From: Lunularia cruciata
Taxonomy: Eukaryota > Streptophyta > Marchantiopsida > Lunulariales > Lunulariaceae
NCBI GenBank assembly: GCA_948567375.1
Contig: OX419759.1
Span: forward strand, 57,761,493-57,825,492
Reading direction: 5' to 3'
Length of the DNA stretch: 64,000 bases
The first letter of the stretch is position 1. Every line of letters begins with the position of its first letter. This document shows positions 1 to 10,387 of this stretch, in pieces. The notes beneath the pieces were generated by a model that worked only from the letters and a program-made list of their open reading frames with translations, did no database searches and was not told the DNA's origin. A program made the translations under genes and the position numbers.

Positions 1-247
1 CTCCAGCATCTCTATCGGAAGAAGCTCCAACCTCTTCGCCAGCCTCAATGTTCGACATAATTGTGGAGCTAAGCTCCACCTCAGTGCATTGCTCGAGCTC
101 CGGGTCCTGTCCAGACGCAATGCTCTCAGATCCCGCTCCAACATCAATCTGCTCTTTCTTCGATTCATCCCGTGCCGCTACTTCCTCCTCCTTCCCCTTC
201 CCTTCTCCTCCTCTCCCCGTCAGTCCATCACTGTCGGCTCCTCCCAT
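1..247 (-). CDS. N-terminal exon of an unidentified acidic protein (partial)
   Basis: An open minus-strand frame starts at an ATG (complement of 245-247) and runs without a stop to the window edge, giving 82 residues. It begins MGGADSDG and is rich in Glu, Gly, Ser and Asp, with a short charged stretch KGKEEEVAARDESKKEQ. This is a low-complexity, probably disordered N-terminus. The region just upstream (250-420 on the plus strand) is CT-rich when read on the plus strand, i.e. GA-rich in the transcript sense, like many plant 5' leaders. I do not recognise the protein; the diagnostic part lies outside the window. The overlapping plus-strand frames at 48-708 look like Ser/Pro/Gln-rich shadows of this exon and its leader. 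Coding status rests only on openness and composition. Confidence 0.5.
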   Translation of the reverse strand, partial: MGGADSDGLTGRGGEGKGKEEEVAARDESKKEQIDVGAGSESIASGQDPELEQCTEVELSSTIMSNIEAGEEVGASSDRDAG

Positions 248-326
248 CCCAGAAGGAAACAGAAATCGATTCTCCCAACGCACTCATTCCATCCCGCACA
301 CTCGAGACAGCAGCAGGCTCTTCGAA

Positions 327-346
327 CCAGCCAGCCAGCCAGCCAG
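327..346. repeat. CCAG tetranucleotide microsatellite
   Basis: Five tandem CCAG units lie in the presumed leader or promoter of the minus-strand gene whose first exon is at 1-247. Confidence 0.8.
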
Positions 347-419
347 CAAGCCAGCTCTCAACTCAAAAAAAGTACTATATATTATTCAATATAATCCTTC
401 TTTTTCCCAAGAACTTCTT

Positions 420-2072
420 CTTTGCCGTATTGTCGACGACGCCGCTCGGGGCAGGAAGCCAGAAAATGTTAATGTTGCACGCCAAAAATCCACAAAAGGC
501 TGAAGAAAAGGGAAGCTACTTCTGCACAAAGATCTGCCTGCAGCAACGCCTTCCTTACGATGGATCTAATCTATGTATAATGCGACGATGTACTTCTTTC
601 TCGGACTTGACTGGACGGACGATCGATACCTCTCGATCGAAAGCTTCCTATGAATCAACCAAGCCTCGGTTCATTCGACCGACCTCTCTAGCCGGTGGTT
701 GCCGGTAAGCTCCGCAAACGCGAGAGTGCTCAGCGATTTCGCGGTGAAAGGAAAAGCGATTCTCCTGTGTCGCTAGATTCTGGATCCTGCGGTGTGTATA
801 CCGGGATGTCACGGGCTCTCAGATTTGCTGCTGCACTTGAGCTTTCAATGCTGAGCTGCTCACATGTTGGCCCGGGAAGTCAAGCACAAACACAGCCACA
901 ATCTTAGCGGTGGATAAATTGGCAGTACGGCTAACTAGTGGACGAAGCGGGACGAAAAGCCGCTCGGTAATACGCAACGCGATATATAATCGCCGGAAGT
1001 TCCGCAATCGATGCCGGCAAGCTGTTTAAAGGACAAGGAAAAAAAGGCATCCCTGACATATCTGTCCGACGAGCAGACCAAACCCGGCGCTGAGAACGGA
1101 CTGGCTGATTTCCATCCGTTGTTGTTGGTTCCTGGTACTTCGGCGCACTAGACTACACCGAGATCCCGAGTTCGAACTTCCCAACAGGCTAGGAACTAAG
1201 TAAACTAATTTCGGACCGGCTTTCTATGGAGAAACTTGATGTACGACGGTCACTCTGCAAGAAATCCTTGTTGGGTACTATAGTACCGAGTGCTTCATTA
1301 TTCGCAATTATTATTTCCAAAGTGAATACTTAATCGACGGTGGATAACTCCCCTCGGCTTTGTTTTCAGGAACGATAGGACTCGCTTGATGTGTAAAGAG
1401 TTTGGCATTCAATCACGAGCAAGAGGAACAGGAAGTGTCAGAATTAAGAAGGCCATTCTGTCAAGGACGGCAGCAGAAAGAGATCACGGTATCGGATTAG
1501 CTGAAGACGGTTTTATGACTGCAAATAGAGATCTTCATTCGCCGCGAAAATTGAGTCAGCTGAGTTGAGGACACCCAGAGTTCAAGGGGACGAGGTTCGA
1601 GTCGAGTCGTGACGTCAACGTCGTCGATGTCAGCAGAACGAAACTAGAACAAATCGAAGCCGCTTGTGAGCCTGACTGTTAATGAGGACGCGAGTTCTAG
1701 AGTCTCGTCGAATACTGATCTGTCCGATAATAAGGAAAGACAGACGAACTTGGTAGTGGCAGATCGTCCGTAAGGGTCTATGACAGCGTTAGGAGTTTCG
1801 TCATGGATCTCTAGGCAGGACAGCCAAGTAGGAGCCAACTTCTGAGTGGCCACGGGCAGACGTAGCATCCACGTAGTTTCCATTACGGCTTGCGACAGTG
1901 CGCAGCAAATGCTCTCTCTCCTCACGTCCGTCGCACGCTCGTGAACCCACTTCTCTCTACCCTACTCAACAAGTCGCCCTCTATAACTGTTACATATCAC
2001 ATTTCAGATCACTTTGTCCTTTGTGTTTGACTCCTTTCCTTATGTAATGAAGGGAAAAGGGCGACCGTGTAA
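420..2072. other. Intergenic / upstream region, no gene recognised
   Basis: Moderate-GC sequence upstream of the minus-strand exon at 1-247. Several short frames (for example 1644-1925 minus, 93 residues) show no domain, splice-consistent extension or recognisable similarity. No tRNA or other RNA gene was recognised. Confidence 0.5.
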
Positions 2073-3275
2073 GAAAAATGAAGGATGGGAAGAACCCATC
2101 AAGCCGAACGAGGGAAAGACAAAAAAAGTAACATGGGGCTGAGCCCCAATAGAGTCTGTATGAGAAATCTGCCCAATCACACCTAGGATATCCGAGTTAT
2201 GCAAGTCATTCAGACTACACACAACTGGAGCATCCGAAGAAACATCACCTAATGTGATTGCTCTCCTATGGATTACACCAGCCACTGCACTCCGTAGAGT
2301 CATGGACACACGCTGTCTAAAATATGCTACAGAGTATGAGAGTGAGACTGGTACCTCCTGTCACCTAACATGATAAGCTCTCGCGCACTCCCTGACAAAT
2401 GTGTCAAATGTCGTGTCCATCGCTCCATATAACTCCAAGGCTAGAGGAACAAAGAGGTGACCTCGCTGCATGCCCCTATACTTGGAGACCTTGCGACCTG
2501 CTGCTGCACTCGCTGCCCATCCAGGGGGATGGGTAATCACTCCCTCCGAAATTGTATCCCGCGTAGGGTCTGTGACCACGACATCAACTACTGTCACCTG
2601 ATCATCTCGGACCAAGTATAAGTCTGCCTTGACACGTGTCGTCTGCAAAGCATACGAACGCTCCCTCCAAGCCAAATATCCACTCTCTCGCACCATAGCA
2701 AACACTATGTCTCTAATGGCATCATGGGTAGCTATCCTCTGTCCTCCGAAAGGACACCGTGTCATGTGGACCGCCGCTGCATCTAATGTAGAACCACACT
2801 CACAAGTGAGTAGTGAAGATGCAAATGGGTGGACCAAACCTAGGCAAAACCTCATCGCTGTAGAGAAAGTACCCGATGCAAGTTGGAAAGCCCTAATGCA
2901 TGGTCGAGCTAGGATCCACGGGCCTGCACCCTTGCCTGAGCAAGAGCGTAAACGTGTTCTAGTAACTTGAGGAATGGACGAGTGAACTAAGAGAGAATGT
3001 AGCGTATGCTCACATTGTCGCTCCATCAAGGAAGACTGTAAACCTCTAGTCCAATCTGACGATAGTGAAGCAAATGGTGGAAAACCCTCTCGTGCTCGTG
3101 GGGATAGACTATCTTTCATCTGCCGCAATAACACCTGGAGAGAAAAGGCTCCTCCCTCCACCTCTATCACATAAGTCTCCAAAACCGGCCTATCAACAAC
3201 CACAAAATGAGAGGAAAGTAGGGGTGCTGAGAGAGCACAACTACCCAAGAACGCTATAGATATTATCTCCTCCAT
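2073..3275 (-). mobile_element. 5'-truncated non-LTR retrotransposon with restriction-like endonuclease (copy 1)
   Basis: The minus-strand frame 2361-3275 (304 residues) carries a zinc-knuckle-like motif CECGSTLDAAAVHMTRC (C-x1-C-x9-H-x3-C), then THDAIRD, then ADLYLVRDDQVTVVDVVV. This order (CCHC, then R/T-H-D, then (P)D...D) is that of the C-terminal restriction-like endonuclease region of early-branching non-LTR elements (R2, NeSL, CRE, R4 groups). A stop ends the frame at 2361, but a continuing frame (2040-2309) carries the rest of the C-terminus. Copies 2-4 (9720-10387, 44097-45728, about 59998-62761) are clearly alignable by eye. The 3' end is near 2073, where similarity to the copy at 44.1 kb stops; the 5' end near 3275 is a truncation. 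No reverse transcriptase is left here. Confidence 0.75.
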
Positions 3276-5673
3276 AGAAATCTGAAGGAAGGAGTGTCTT
3301 AGAGTTATGAAATATACTCTCTACCATGATTTCAGGAGGTTTCCCAGTGTAGACCCCTAGAATGGCCGGTAAGCTTTGACCTTTTGTGAGAAACCATAAG
3401 ACATGAAAAAGAAGGTGAATATGATCCATTTTGACTCGAAAACAGAAGACACTATCTCGTTCCAGAGGGAGATTAAGGATCACATACCCAAGCAGTCGGA
3501 AGCTAGCGTACATAAAACTGCAATCACAATCAAAAGAAAGTCTGAAACTTCCAATGTGACATGAATCATTTGAATTTGCGATTCCCTTTATCGAGCTCAT
3601 CAGTTATGAATGATACCTTCAATATAAACTATCGACTTTTCACGGTATTAACCTTTGAAGGCATGTTGCGTGTATGTCCAAGGTATGTTGTCTATGTCTG
3701 CGAAGTAAAAGAGCCAAGAACTTCAGTATCACACGCCTTCGTGTTGAAGCAAACAATGGATGATATCCTCACGCCCAAGGTACTCTCCCGGTTCCCCTCA
3801 CTAAACCAAAGGGGACCACCTCCTACTGTTTAATCGCATACTTGCCATATGCAACCCAACATGATGAGTCAGAAGAACTTAGGAATCTCTCCCACCTCCA
3901 AAATATTCCAACCCCTACTTCTTTCGCGGCCGCCTTCTCCTTCTTTCTAATCATGCAAACCGGGACTGTAGCCTGTGGGACTACTACAGTGGCACTACGT
4001 AGTATCTAGGCCTATCCAAACCCATGAATATAAGTAATAAACAACTCACTTTCGCATTCTATTTCTGGATAACAATATTTACTTTACAGCTTTAGAAATG
4101 AATTCCTTATGAATGTATGTGATTCTACGTCGGGCAACTCTAGCCTTTATCTTGTACTTTATAGGTAGTTGTAGGAAAAGTCTTTTTACAAAATTATAGC
4201 TGGGTTTAACAGTTGTTTTCCAATCAAGAGAAAAATTTACCTCCACTTTTTGGAAAAAGTCTAATTGCCTGATTGCTTCTGAGGTTTTACTGCCTGAAAT
4301 ATCAAGCATCTGCCCTTCAGTTCATGGTTTGATTAAGAGTTGACCACGTGCTATATGCACCGACGATGATAAAATTGTATGTTATATCCTATGCAAGTCA
4401 TATTCAGACTTTTCATTTTTATTTTTATTTTGAGCCTTCATGCTCCTTGACCATCTTCAGTGGAAGGTTCTTGTCCTTTTAGATGGACCGTTCTATCTTC
4501 TCGATTCAGTGACCTGTTTTGAACCCTTTCATCTTTTAACAGTATACATTCATTCATTCCCTCTTGTCAACTTCTTACAATTCAGCATTTCTGCAGTGCT
4601 TAGGGATCTGTATCAGTTGACTTTGTCACTATAATTTTAATTGATGCATAAATGCTTCACATAAGAACGGCATGACAACACAATGTTAAATCAGGACAGT
4701 ATCTGGTCTTGGAAAAGAAAGTCCTCAAGGAGAGGTTGACCTGACTGGAACACGTCTTATTATAATATGGATAACGTTGTCAACATCTTAGACTCAACAT
4801 GCAAGAGGAATCAAAACCGAAGAGCCAAATTGTGTCATCAGGTTGCTGAATTTTATTTCTAAACTCCTTTTCAATAGATCGCTGAGACTAGCATCAGAGA
4901 ATCAATTGAATCGAAATTTAGCTCAAAAACACTTGTGTCGAGTGGTATTTTCCTATCATCAATGAGTTCACGTTCGTATCATTTCCTCAACTCACTTTCA
5001 TTTCAGGACGTTCAAGTTAGACTTCTTTCTGTTTACACAAATTTTTAGTGATGTAGGTCAATTTGCTAAAATTGAGATGGATTTAATTGTACCGTTTACT
5101 TTTAGTGATGTTCTTTTTGCACTTGAAAGTTCATCCACTATCTACTGCTTTGGAGTGAGAGAGCTCACGAGGTTCAAGGTGAACACCAAAATTTGAACTA
5201 GAATACTCAATCCAGAAGATCTGTGTCATTGAGAAACTCCCTGAAACATGATAAACTAAGTTCAACTGTATTTGAGCGAAAAGAAAAACTCCTACACATG
5301 TTATTCCCGTCATAAATGTCCGCTCATATGTAAATCTTTCTCCCTTTTAATCTTTTTATCTTCCATTACATTATAAGAACAGGTTCAAAATTGAATATCA
5401 TCTTGATCGAATCAAATTGCATTGAGAATTCAGTTTCTTCGTTCTTTATGTATGCGAAACCGTTCAGCAAATAAATGTTCACCAATCATGTTGACCAAAG
5501 TAGCACGTCAGTCCAGTTTCAACAAACCCAAGAAGAACTAACACCAAGATCTATAGGTCGTATAAGTGCTTTTGCTCTTGTCGTTCTATATGATATGCTA
5601 GCAGGACGTGCAGTCTGTTTAAAGTAACTCGAGTCGATAAGGCGAGCCAAAAACTTGAAAACTTGTGCATCCC
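3276..5673. other. AT-rich intergenic sequence
   Basis: About 2.4 kb with only short frames and no recognisable domain, RNA gene or repeat boundary. It separates the truncated non-LTR copy from the pogo-like transposon. Confidence 0.5.
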
Positions 5674-5881
5674 TACAGTATACACTCGCTTAAGTCCGCA
5701 TTATGATCTGGAAAGTTTGATGCAGACTTAACCGAGACGCGGACTTAGCCAGGGAGGCCGTGGTAACCAGATGAAGCATGTCAAATTCAGGAAAAGTATA
5801 GTTGCCCAATTTTTTCAGTCTGTTTGTCGTTAAAAATGGTGTCATCTTCCATCAGTAAGACATGCAAGCTCATTTGGAAAT

Positions 5882-8185
5882 ATGAGCGCCCAACGTGCAG
5901 CAAAACGTAAAAGTGAGGATCAACGCCTGAATGATCGTCAAAGAATTGAGATTATCGTGTTATTGGAGCAATTGAAACCTCAATCGATGTGAAGCATTGC
6001 TCGGCAGTACATTGTTGATGAGAAAGTCATTCGGAAGTTGAAGTCAAACAAAAATGAAGTTCCTGAACGAGCCCATAAAGTTGATCAAGCCACTCAAGAG
6101 TCAACATTACGCATATCCCAAGCAATGTTTCCTGACCTTGGGAAAAACCTTTTCGAATGGATTGATGCAGCAAGTTGGATGTTGTTAGCTTTGCCACCAA
6201 GTATCATCTACCACAAAGCAAAATAGATTGTTGATGTAATGGAGATTGCCGAGGATAAGTTCAAGGCTCCGTGGGGATGGATCGTAAGATTCCGACGTCA
6301 TTAAGGTTTGATCGGCACCAATTTATTTGGGGAAGGTGGTGAAGTTGATAAGAAAAATCTTGAAACCCTAAAGGAACTAGAAGAATTATGTGCCGTGATC
6401 AATCAATATGACCCGACATGCATTTACAACATGGTCAAAACAAGGTTGTTTTTTGACTCATTCCACATTATACTATTCTGATGTCAAATGAGGATTTCTC
6501 TACTGTCAAAGGCAAGAAACAAGCAAAGGACAAACCTATTGTTGCAATGCCATTGGAACTAAGTGCATCCTTATCACTATGATTGGAAAAGAAAAGGAGC
6601 CTGCCTGTATCTCAAGAAACACTTGGCCAATCTTGTATCTTCAATAGAAGATTATTGTAATACCAAGAGCTAGCCATATGATCTAAATGTGAAATTTGGT
6701 TTGGTAACGTTGGGAATGATGTTATACATGATGGTGAAAATAGATCAGACAGAAGTATCACCAAAAAGGTACTTCTACTAATAGGGCTGAAACCAAAATA
6801 GACTTAAAACCTTAGAACCAATAGCTAGACATATGATTTGAAGGTGAGAATTGGTTTGGTAACATCTGGAAAGATGTTACACATGATGGACTAAATAGAT
6901 CAAAAAGAGGTATCACCAAAAGGGGACTTCTACTAATAGAGTAGCAACCGAAATATACTTGAAATCTTTGAAGACAATTTTGGAGGCCTAAACGGATGAA
7001 TTAGGCCTCAAAAATATGCAGAATGCTCCCCCCCCCCCCCAAGGAGGGAAGGTTGGTCTTCCCTCCTCCTTGCTTTGTCTATTGAGAGATTTCCAACAAT
7101 ACCTCACCCATGTGATTCTGATATTCCTACAAGAAGATTCCCTAAAAGATTCCCTCTGGTCAAAGCTTGTTTGACCAACCATATAGGACAAAGACCAACA
7201 TGTCACCCATCCGAGTAAGAAATTCAAGGGTGGAGCTTGCTGACATGTCACCTACCAGTGTACCTAATCCTAGGGTGGAGCTTCCTTGGAGAATATACTC
7301 CTTGTATATATAATAAAGAGAAGGTGCTCCTTTGGTGCATCGGAGGTTGAGTGTAAAATCTTGTGTTTCTCATGGTGTGTTTCTTCTCAGGTCTCATATC
7401 CTCAGTGTATTACAAATACTTGGATTTACATTTTGACATTCAACAAGTGGTTCAATCAGGTGTTTGAGCCCTATGTTCAAAAATGTATCGGCCATGAAGT
7501 TCTTTTGATCCTTGACAACGCTCCGGGTCACTCAACAATATTCAAATAGAATGGTATCCACTTTGCATTCTTCCCACCCAACGGTACTTCATGGAAGCAA
7601 CCAATGGATATGGGCATCATTGTAGCACTTAAAAAGTGGTACAAATATTTGTTGCTCAAAGATATCATTGCTTATCATGATAATCCTTAGAGCTTGAAGG
7701 ATCAATTGATATTGGTAGCTTCAAAATTGAAATGAGGCGTTCCAAGGGTTTTTTACGGACGTCCTCCATATTTGTTGGATGTTGCAAATTTCACGAATGT
7801 TGCATGGAAGGAAATCACCACATAGAGTCTAAAAAACTACTTCAAAAAAGAAAATATCAATTTCAGCTTTCGAGATGGTGTTGATATTGGTAGCGACAAC
7901 GATAAAGTAGTTGAACAAATCTCTCTTATGTTGAGCAACTGCAACATTTTGAATGGTGCCAAGGGCCTCGATATTCGGGGTGAGGTTGAGCATTGTTTGA
8001 ATGATAATAGTGATGAATCAACTCTTTTCAAAAATACTCTTTTTGAAGAAATTGATCAAGCAATAGGTGCGGTGCTTTTACAAGAGCTTGTCATTGAATC
8101 AAAAGAAGATGAGGTCAAAATTGCTCCGACCCAAGATGAAGTCAATCAGCGTGATGTAATTTTGAAATCACATCACGTTGATTGA
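5882..8185 (+). pseudogene. Pogo/Tigger-like DDE transposase pseudogene
   Basis: Reading frames pieced by eye give an N-terminal start MSAQRAAKRKSEDQRL, a helix-turn-helix/CENP-B-like part (RQYIVDEKVIRKLK), a block with PWGWIVRFRRH, then a degraded first catalytic block near 6420-6530, where the family has a DETGL-type motif. After the LTR insertion come LILDNAPGHSTIF (second Asp), FFPPNGTSWKQPMDMGII (third Asp) and an acidic tail ending at 8185. In-frame stops occur at about 5990, 6223, 6302, 7547 and 7688, with frameshifts. The transposase is clearly dead. The family call rests on DNAPGH and the (C/M)DMGII block together with CAGT inverted repeats and a TA target. Confidence 0.85.
6656..7414 (+). 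mobile_element. Solo LTR (family A, copy 1) inside the pogo-like element
   Basis: Begins TGTAATACCAAG and ends GTGTATTACA, so it has TG...CA ends with short inverted termini TGTAATAC/GTATTACA. It aligns along its length with 8530-9232. A TATA-like stretch (GTATATATAATAAAG) at about 7302-7317 near the right end suggests transcription on the plus strand. The flanks are ATTAT on the left and AATAC on the right, not a clear duplication, consistent with age. No internal retrotransposon sequence adjoins it. It contains a run of C at 7028-7040. Confidence 0.8.
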
Positions 8186-8529
8186 CCTTGATGTTAATAT
8201 GGGTGAGTGGAAATCTTCCAACTATCTATCATTGGACCAGCTCAACTAGGCAAAGTGAGCTCTCTTTACCCTCCGTCAAATCTTTCAAAATGGTCGGTCT
8301 GCAATCGCCCTTGAGAGAATGGACAATAGCCGTCAAATGATGCTATTTGACTTTCATTGACACTAAATTTTGCAAGATATTGATGGGGAAAATTTTCTTA
8401 TGAAATTTTGGACTTAAGCAAGATGAGGACTTATGTGAGTGCAGACTTAAATGAGTGTATATTGTATCTATACATATCATAGGTATCATATCACGATGAT
8501 GAGGATCAAAGGAGATTGACCAAGATAAG

Positions 8530-9232
8530 TGTAATACCAAGAGCTAGCCATATGATCTAGATGTGAAATTTGGTTTGGTAACATCTAGAATGATGTTATA
8601 TATGATGGTGAAAATAGATCAGATAGAAGTGTCACCAAAAGAGTACTTCTACTAATAGGGCAGAAATCAAAATGGACTTGAGAACCTTATAACCAATAGC
8701 TAGACATATGATTCAAAGGTGAGAATTGGTTTGGTAACATCTGGAAGGATGTTACACATGATGGACTAAACAAATCAGAAAGAGTTATCACCAAAAGTGG
8801 ACTGCTATTAATAGAGTAGTAACCAAAATATGCATGAAATTTTTGAATGCAATTTCGGAGGCCTAAACGGATGAATTAGGCCTCAAAAATGCATACATTC
8901 CCCCCTCCCCAATTCAGAAAAGGCTGGCCTTCTCTCCCCCCTGGTTTGTCTCGTCAAGAGCTTTCCAACGGTACCTTACATGATTTTGAAACTCCTATAA
9001 GAAGATTCCCTAAAAGATTCACTCTGGTCAAAGCTTGTTTGACCAGCTAGATAGGACCTAGACTGACATGTCACCCATCCAAGTAAGTAATCCAAGGGTG
9101 GAGCTTGCTGACATGTTGCCTATCTGTGTGCCTAATCCTATGGTGGAGCTTCCTTGGAGGAGATCTTCTTTGTCTATATAATAAAGTGTGAAGTCTATAT
9201 TTGCTCTCTTCTCCTGTCCTCAGAGTATTACA
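8530..9232 (+). mobile_element. Solo LTR (family A, copy 2) with perfect 5-bp target duplication
   Basis: Begins TGTAATACCAAG and ends GAGTATTACA, flanked by ATAAG on both sides (8525-8529 and 9233-9237). It is a diverged, slightly shorter relative of 6656-7414, with the same TATA-like TCTATATAATAAAG near its right end. The target duplication shows that the whole TG...CA unit is a solo LTR left by recombination between the two LTRs of one element. Confidence 0.9.
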
Positions 9233-9719
9233 ATAAGAAACATGCATGTACCATTACAAGAAGCACTTGAACAACTATGCAAAATATCACACCAACCTTA
9301 TATTCATGTATTAAAGTTTTAATCCTTAATATAGCAAAGAAACAAATAAAAAGACCTCTCTAATTTGAATAACAAAGGGCTATGCTCTTAGAAGGTATAT
9401 CTTTCATCTAATAAATTTTCATCAATAAATACATGCATACAATACATCTTGATAAAGATGTATTCTAAAGATCTTGAAGAATCAAGATCTTGTTAATGAA
9501 TTTAAAGAATTTGCCAAGATAATGATAAATTCTTTAAATTCATTCTTTAAATTACATTCTTAAAATTCATAAACAATTTTAAAAATTTGCCATTATCTTG
9601 GTAGTTGTTTACCATGGATATAACCTTGTATAAAAAATGTCAAGAGATTATTCTTTTAAAAAACATTTTGTATATAGTTAAATTTTAACCAAACAGAAAA
9701 CAAGAGACCACGTAGAACA
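9233..9719. other. AT-rich spacer
   Basis: Between the solo LTR and a non-LTR fragment; no gene. It contains the long inverted repeat annotated at 9497-9542. Confidence 0.5.
9497..9542. repeat. Perfect 16-bp inverted repeat (hairpin)
   Basis: Left arm 9497-9512 begins TGAATTTAAAGAATTT and right arm 9527-9542 is its exact reverse complement, with a 14-nt spacer. The spacer sequence CCAAGATAATG also has a reverse-complement match about 65 bases downstream (near 9590), so a larger cruciform-like structure is possible. This could be a MITE remnant or chance in AT-rich DNA. Confidence 0.6.
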
Positions 9720-10387
9720 TATGAAGTATGGGAAGACACCATCAAGCCAAAGGGAGGTACAAAAGAAGATAATGAGGCTAGGCCCCAATAGTATTGGTAT
9801 GAGAAATCTGCCCTACTGCACCTAGGATATCCGAGCTATGCAAGTCATAAAGGTTTATAAACTATTGAAGCATCCAAAGAAGCATCACCAGTGTGATTAC
9901 TCTCTTATGGATTGCCCTAGCCAATGTTCTTTATAGTGCAATGGATACATGCTATCCAAAGAATGCTACAAAGTATGAGAGTGAGTGGTATCCGTGACGT
10001 CTAATATGATAAGCTATCGTGCACTCCCTGAAAAATGTGTTGAATGTTGTGTCCATCGCTCCATATCACTCTAAGGCTAGAGGAACAAAGAGGTTATCTC
10101 GTTGCATACCCCTATACTTGGAGACCTTGCATGTTGTTGCTCCGCTTGTCACCCATCTAGAATGATGAGTAATCACTCTCTCCAAAACTGCATCATGCAT
10201 AGGATCTATAACCACAACATCTACCATTGTCACCTCATCATCTTAGACCAAATATATATCTACTTTGATAGGTGTCATCTGCAAGGAATACGAGTGCTCT
10301 TCCAAGCAAGGTATCCACTCTCTCATGCCATAGCAAACATCATATCCTTGATGGCATCATGTGCAACTATCCTATGTCCTCCTGAGC
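9720..10387 (-). mobile_element. Non-LTR retrotransposon fragment (copy 2, heavily decayed)
   Basis: By eye this aligns with 2075-2745 and 44100-44770, for example the blocks GGGAAGAC.CCATCAAGCC, CTAGGATATCCGAGCTATGCA and CCCCTATACTTGGAGACCTTGCA. All frames are broken. Many differences from copies 1 and 3 are C-to-T or G-to-A. The homology stops abruptly near 10387, just before the zinc-knuckle region. Confidence 0.8.

Larger units (their letters stand above)
5676..8464 (+). mobile_element. Decayed pogo/Tigger-like DNA transposon, full length, with nested solo LTR
   Basis: The element is bounded by 24-bp terminal inverted repeats (5676-5699 and 8441-8464; the left one begins CAGTATACACTCGCTTAAGT; 20 of 24 positions pair, all four differences being transitions). 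A TA dinucleotide flanks each side (5674-5675, 8465-8466), as expected for the Tc1/mariner/pogo superfamily. Sub-terminal blocks related to GACTTAA recur at both ends. A transposase-like coding region lies between. A 759-bp solo LTR at 6656-7414 interrupts it, so the original element was about 2.0 kb. Confidence 0.85.

Noticed and set aside
48-708. Three overlapping plus-strand frames of 101-178 codons at the left edge
   Set aside because: They are Ser/Pro/Gln-rich, overlap each other in different frames, and lie antisense to a more convincing minus-strand exon and its GA-rich leader.
7027-7040. Run of C within the family A LTR
   Set aside because: A homopolymer difference between the two LTR copies; no sign of a functional element.
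9497-9542. CRISPR-like or phage-type features
   Set aside because: No regularly spaced repeats anywhere in the window; the DNA is eukaryotic with spliceosomal introns.
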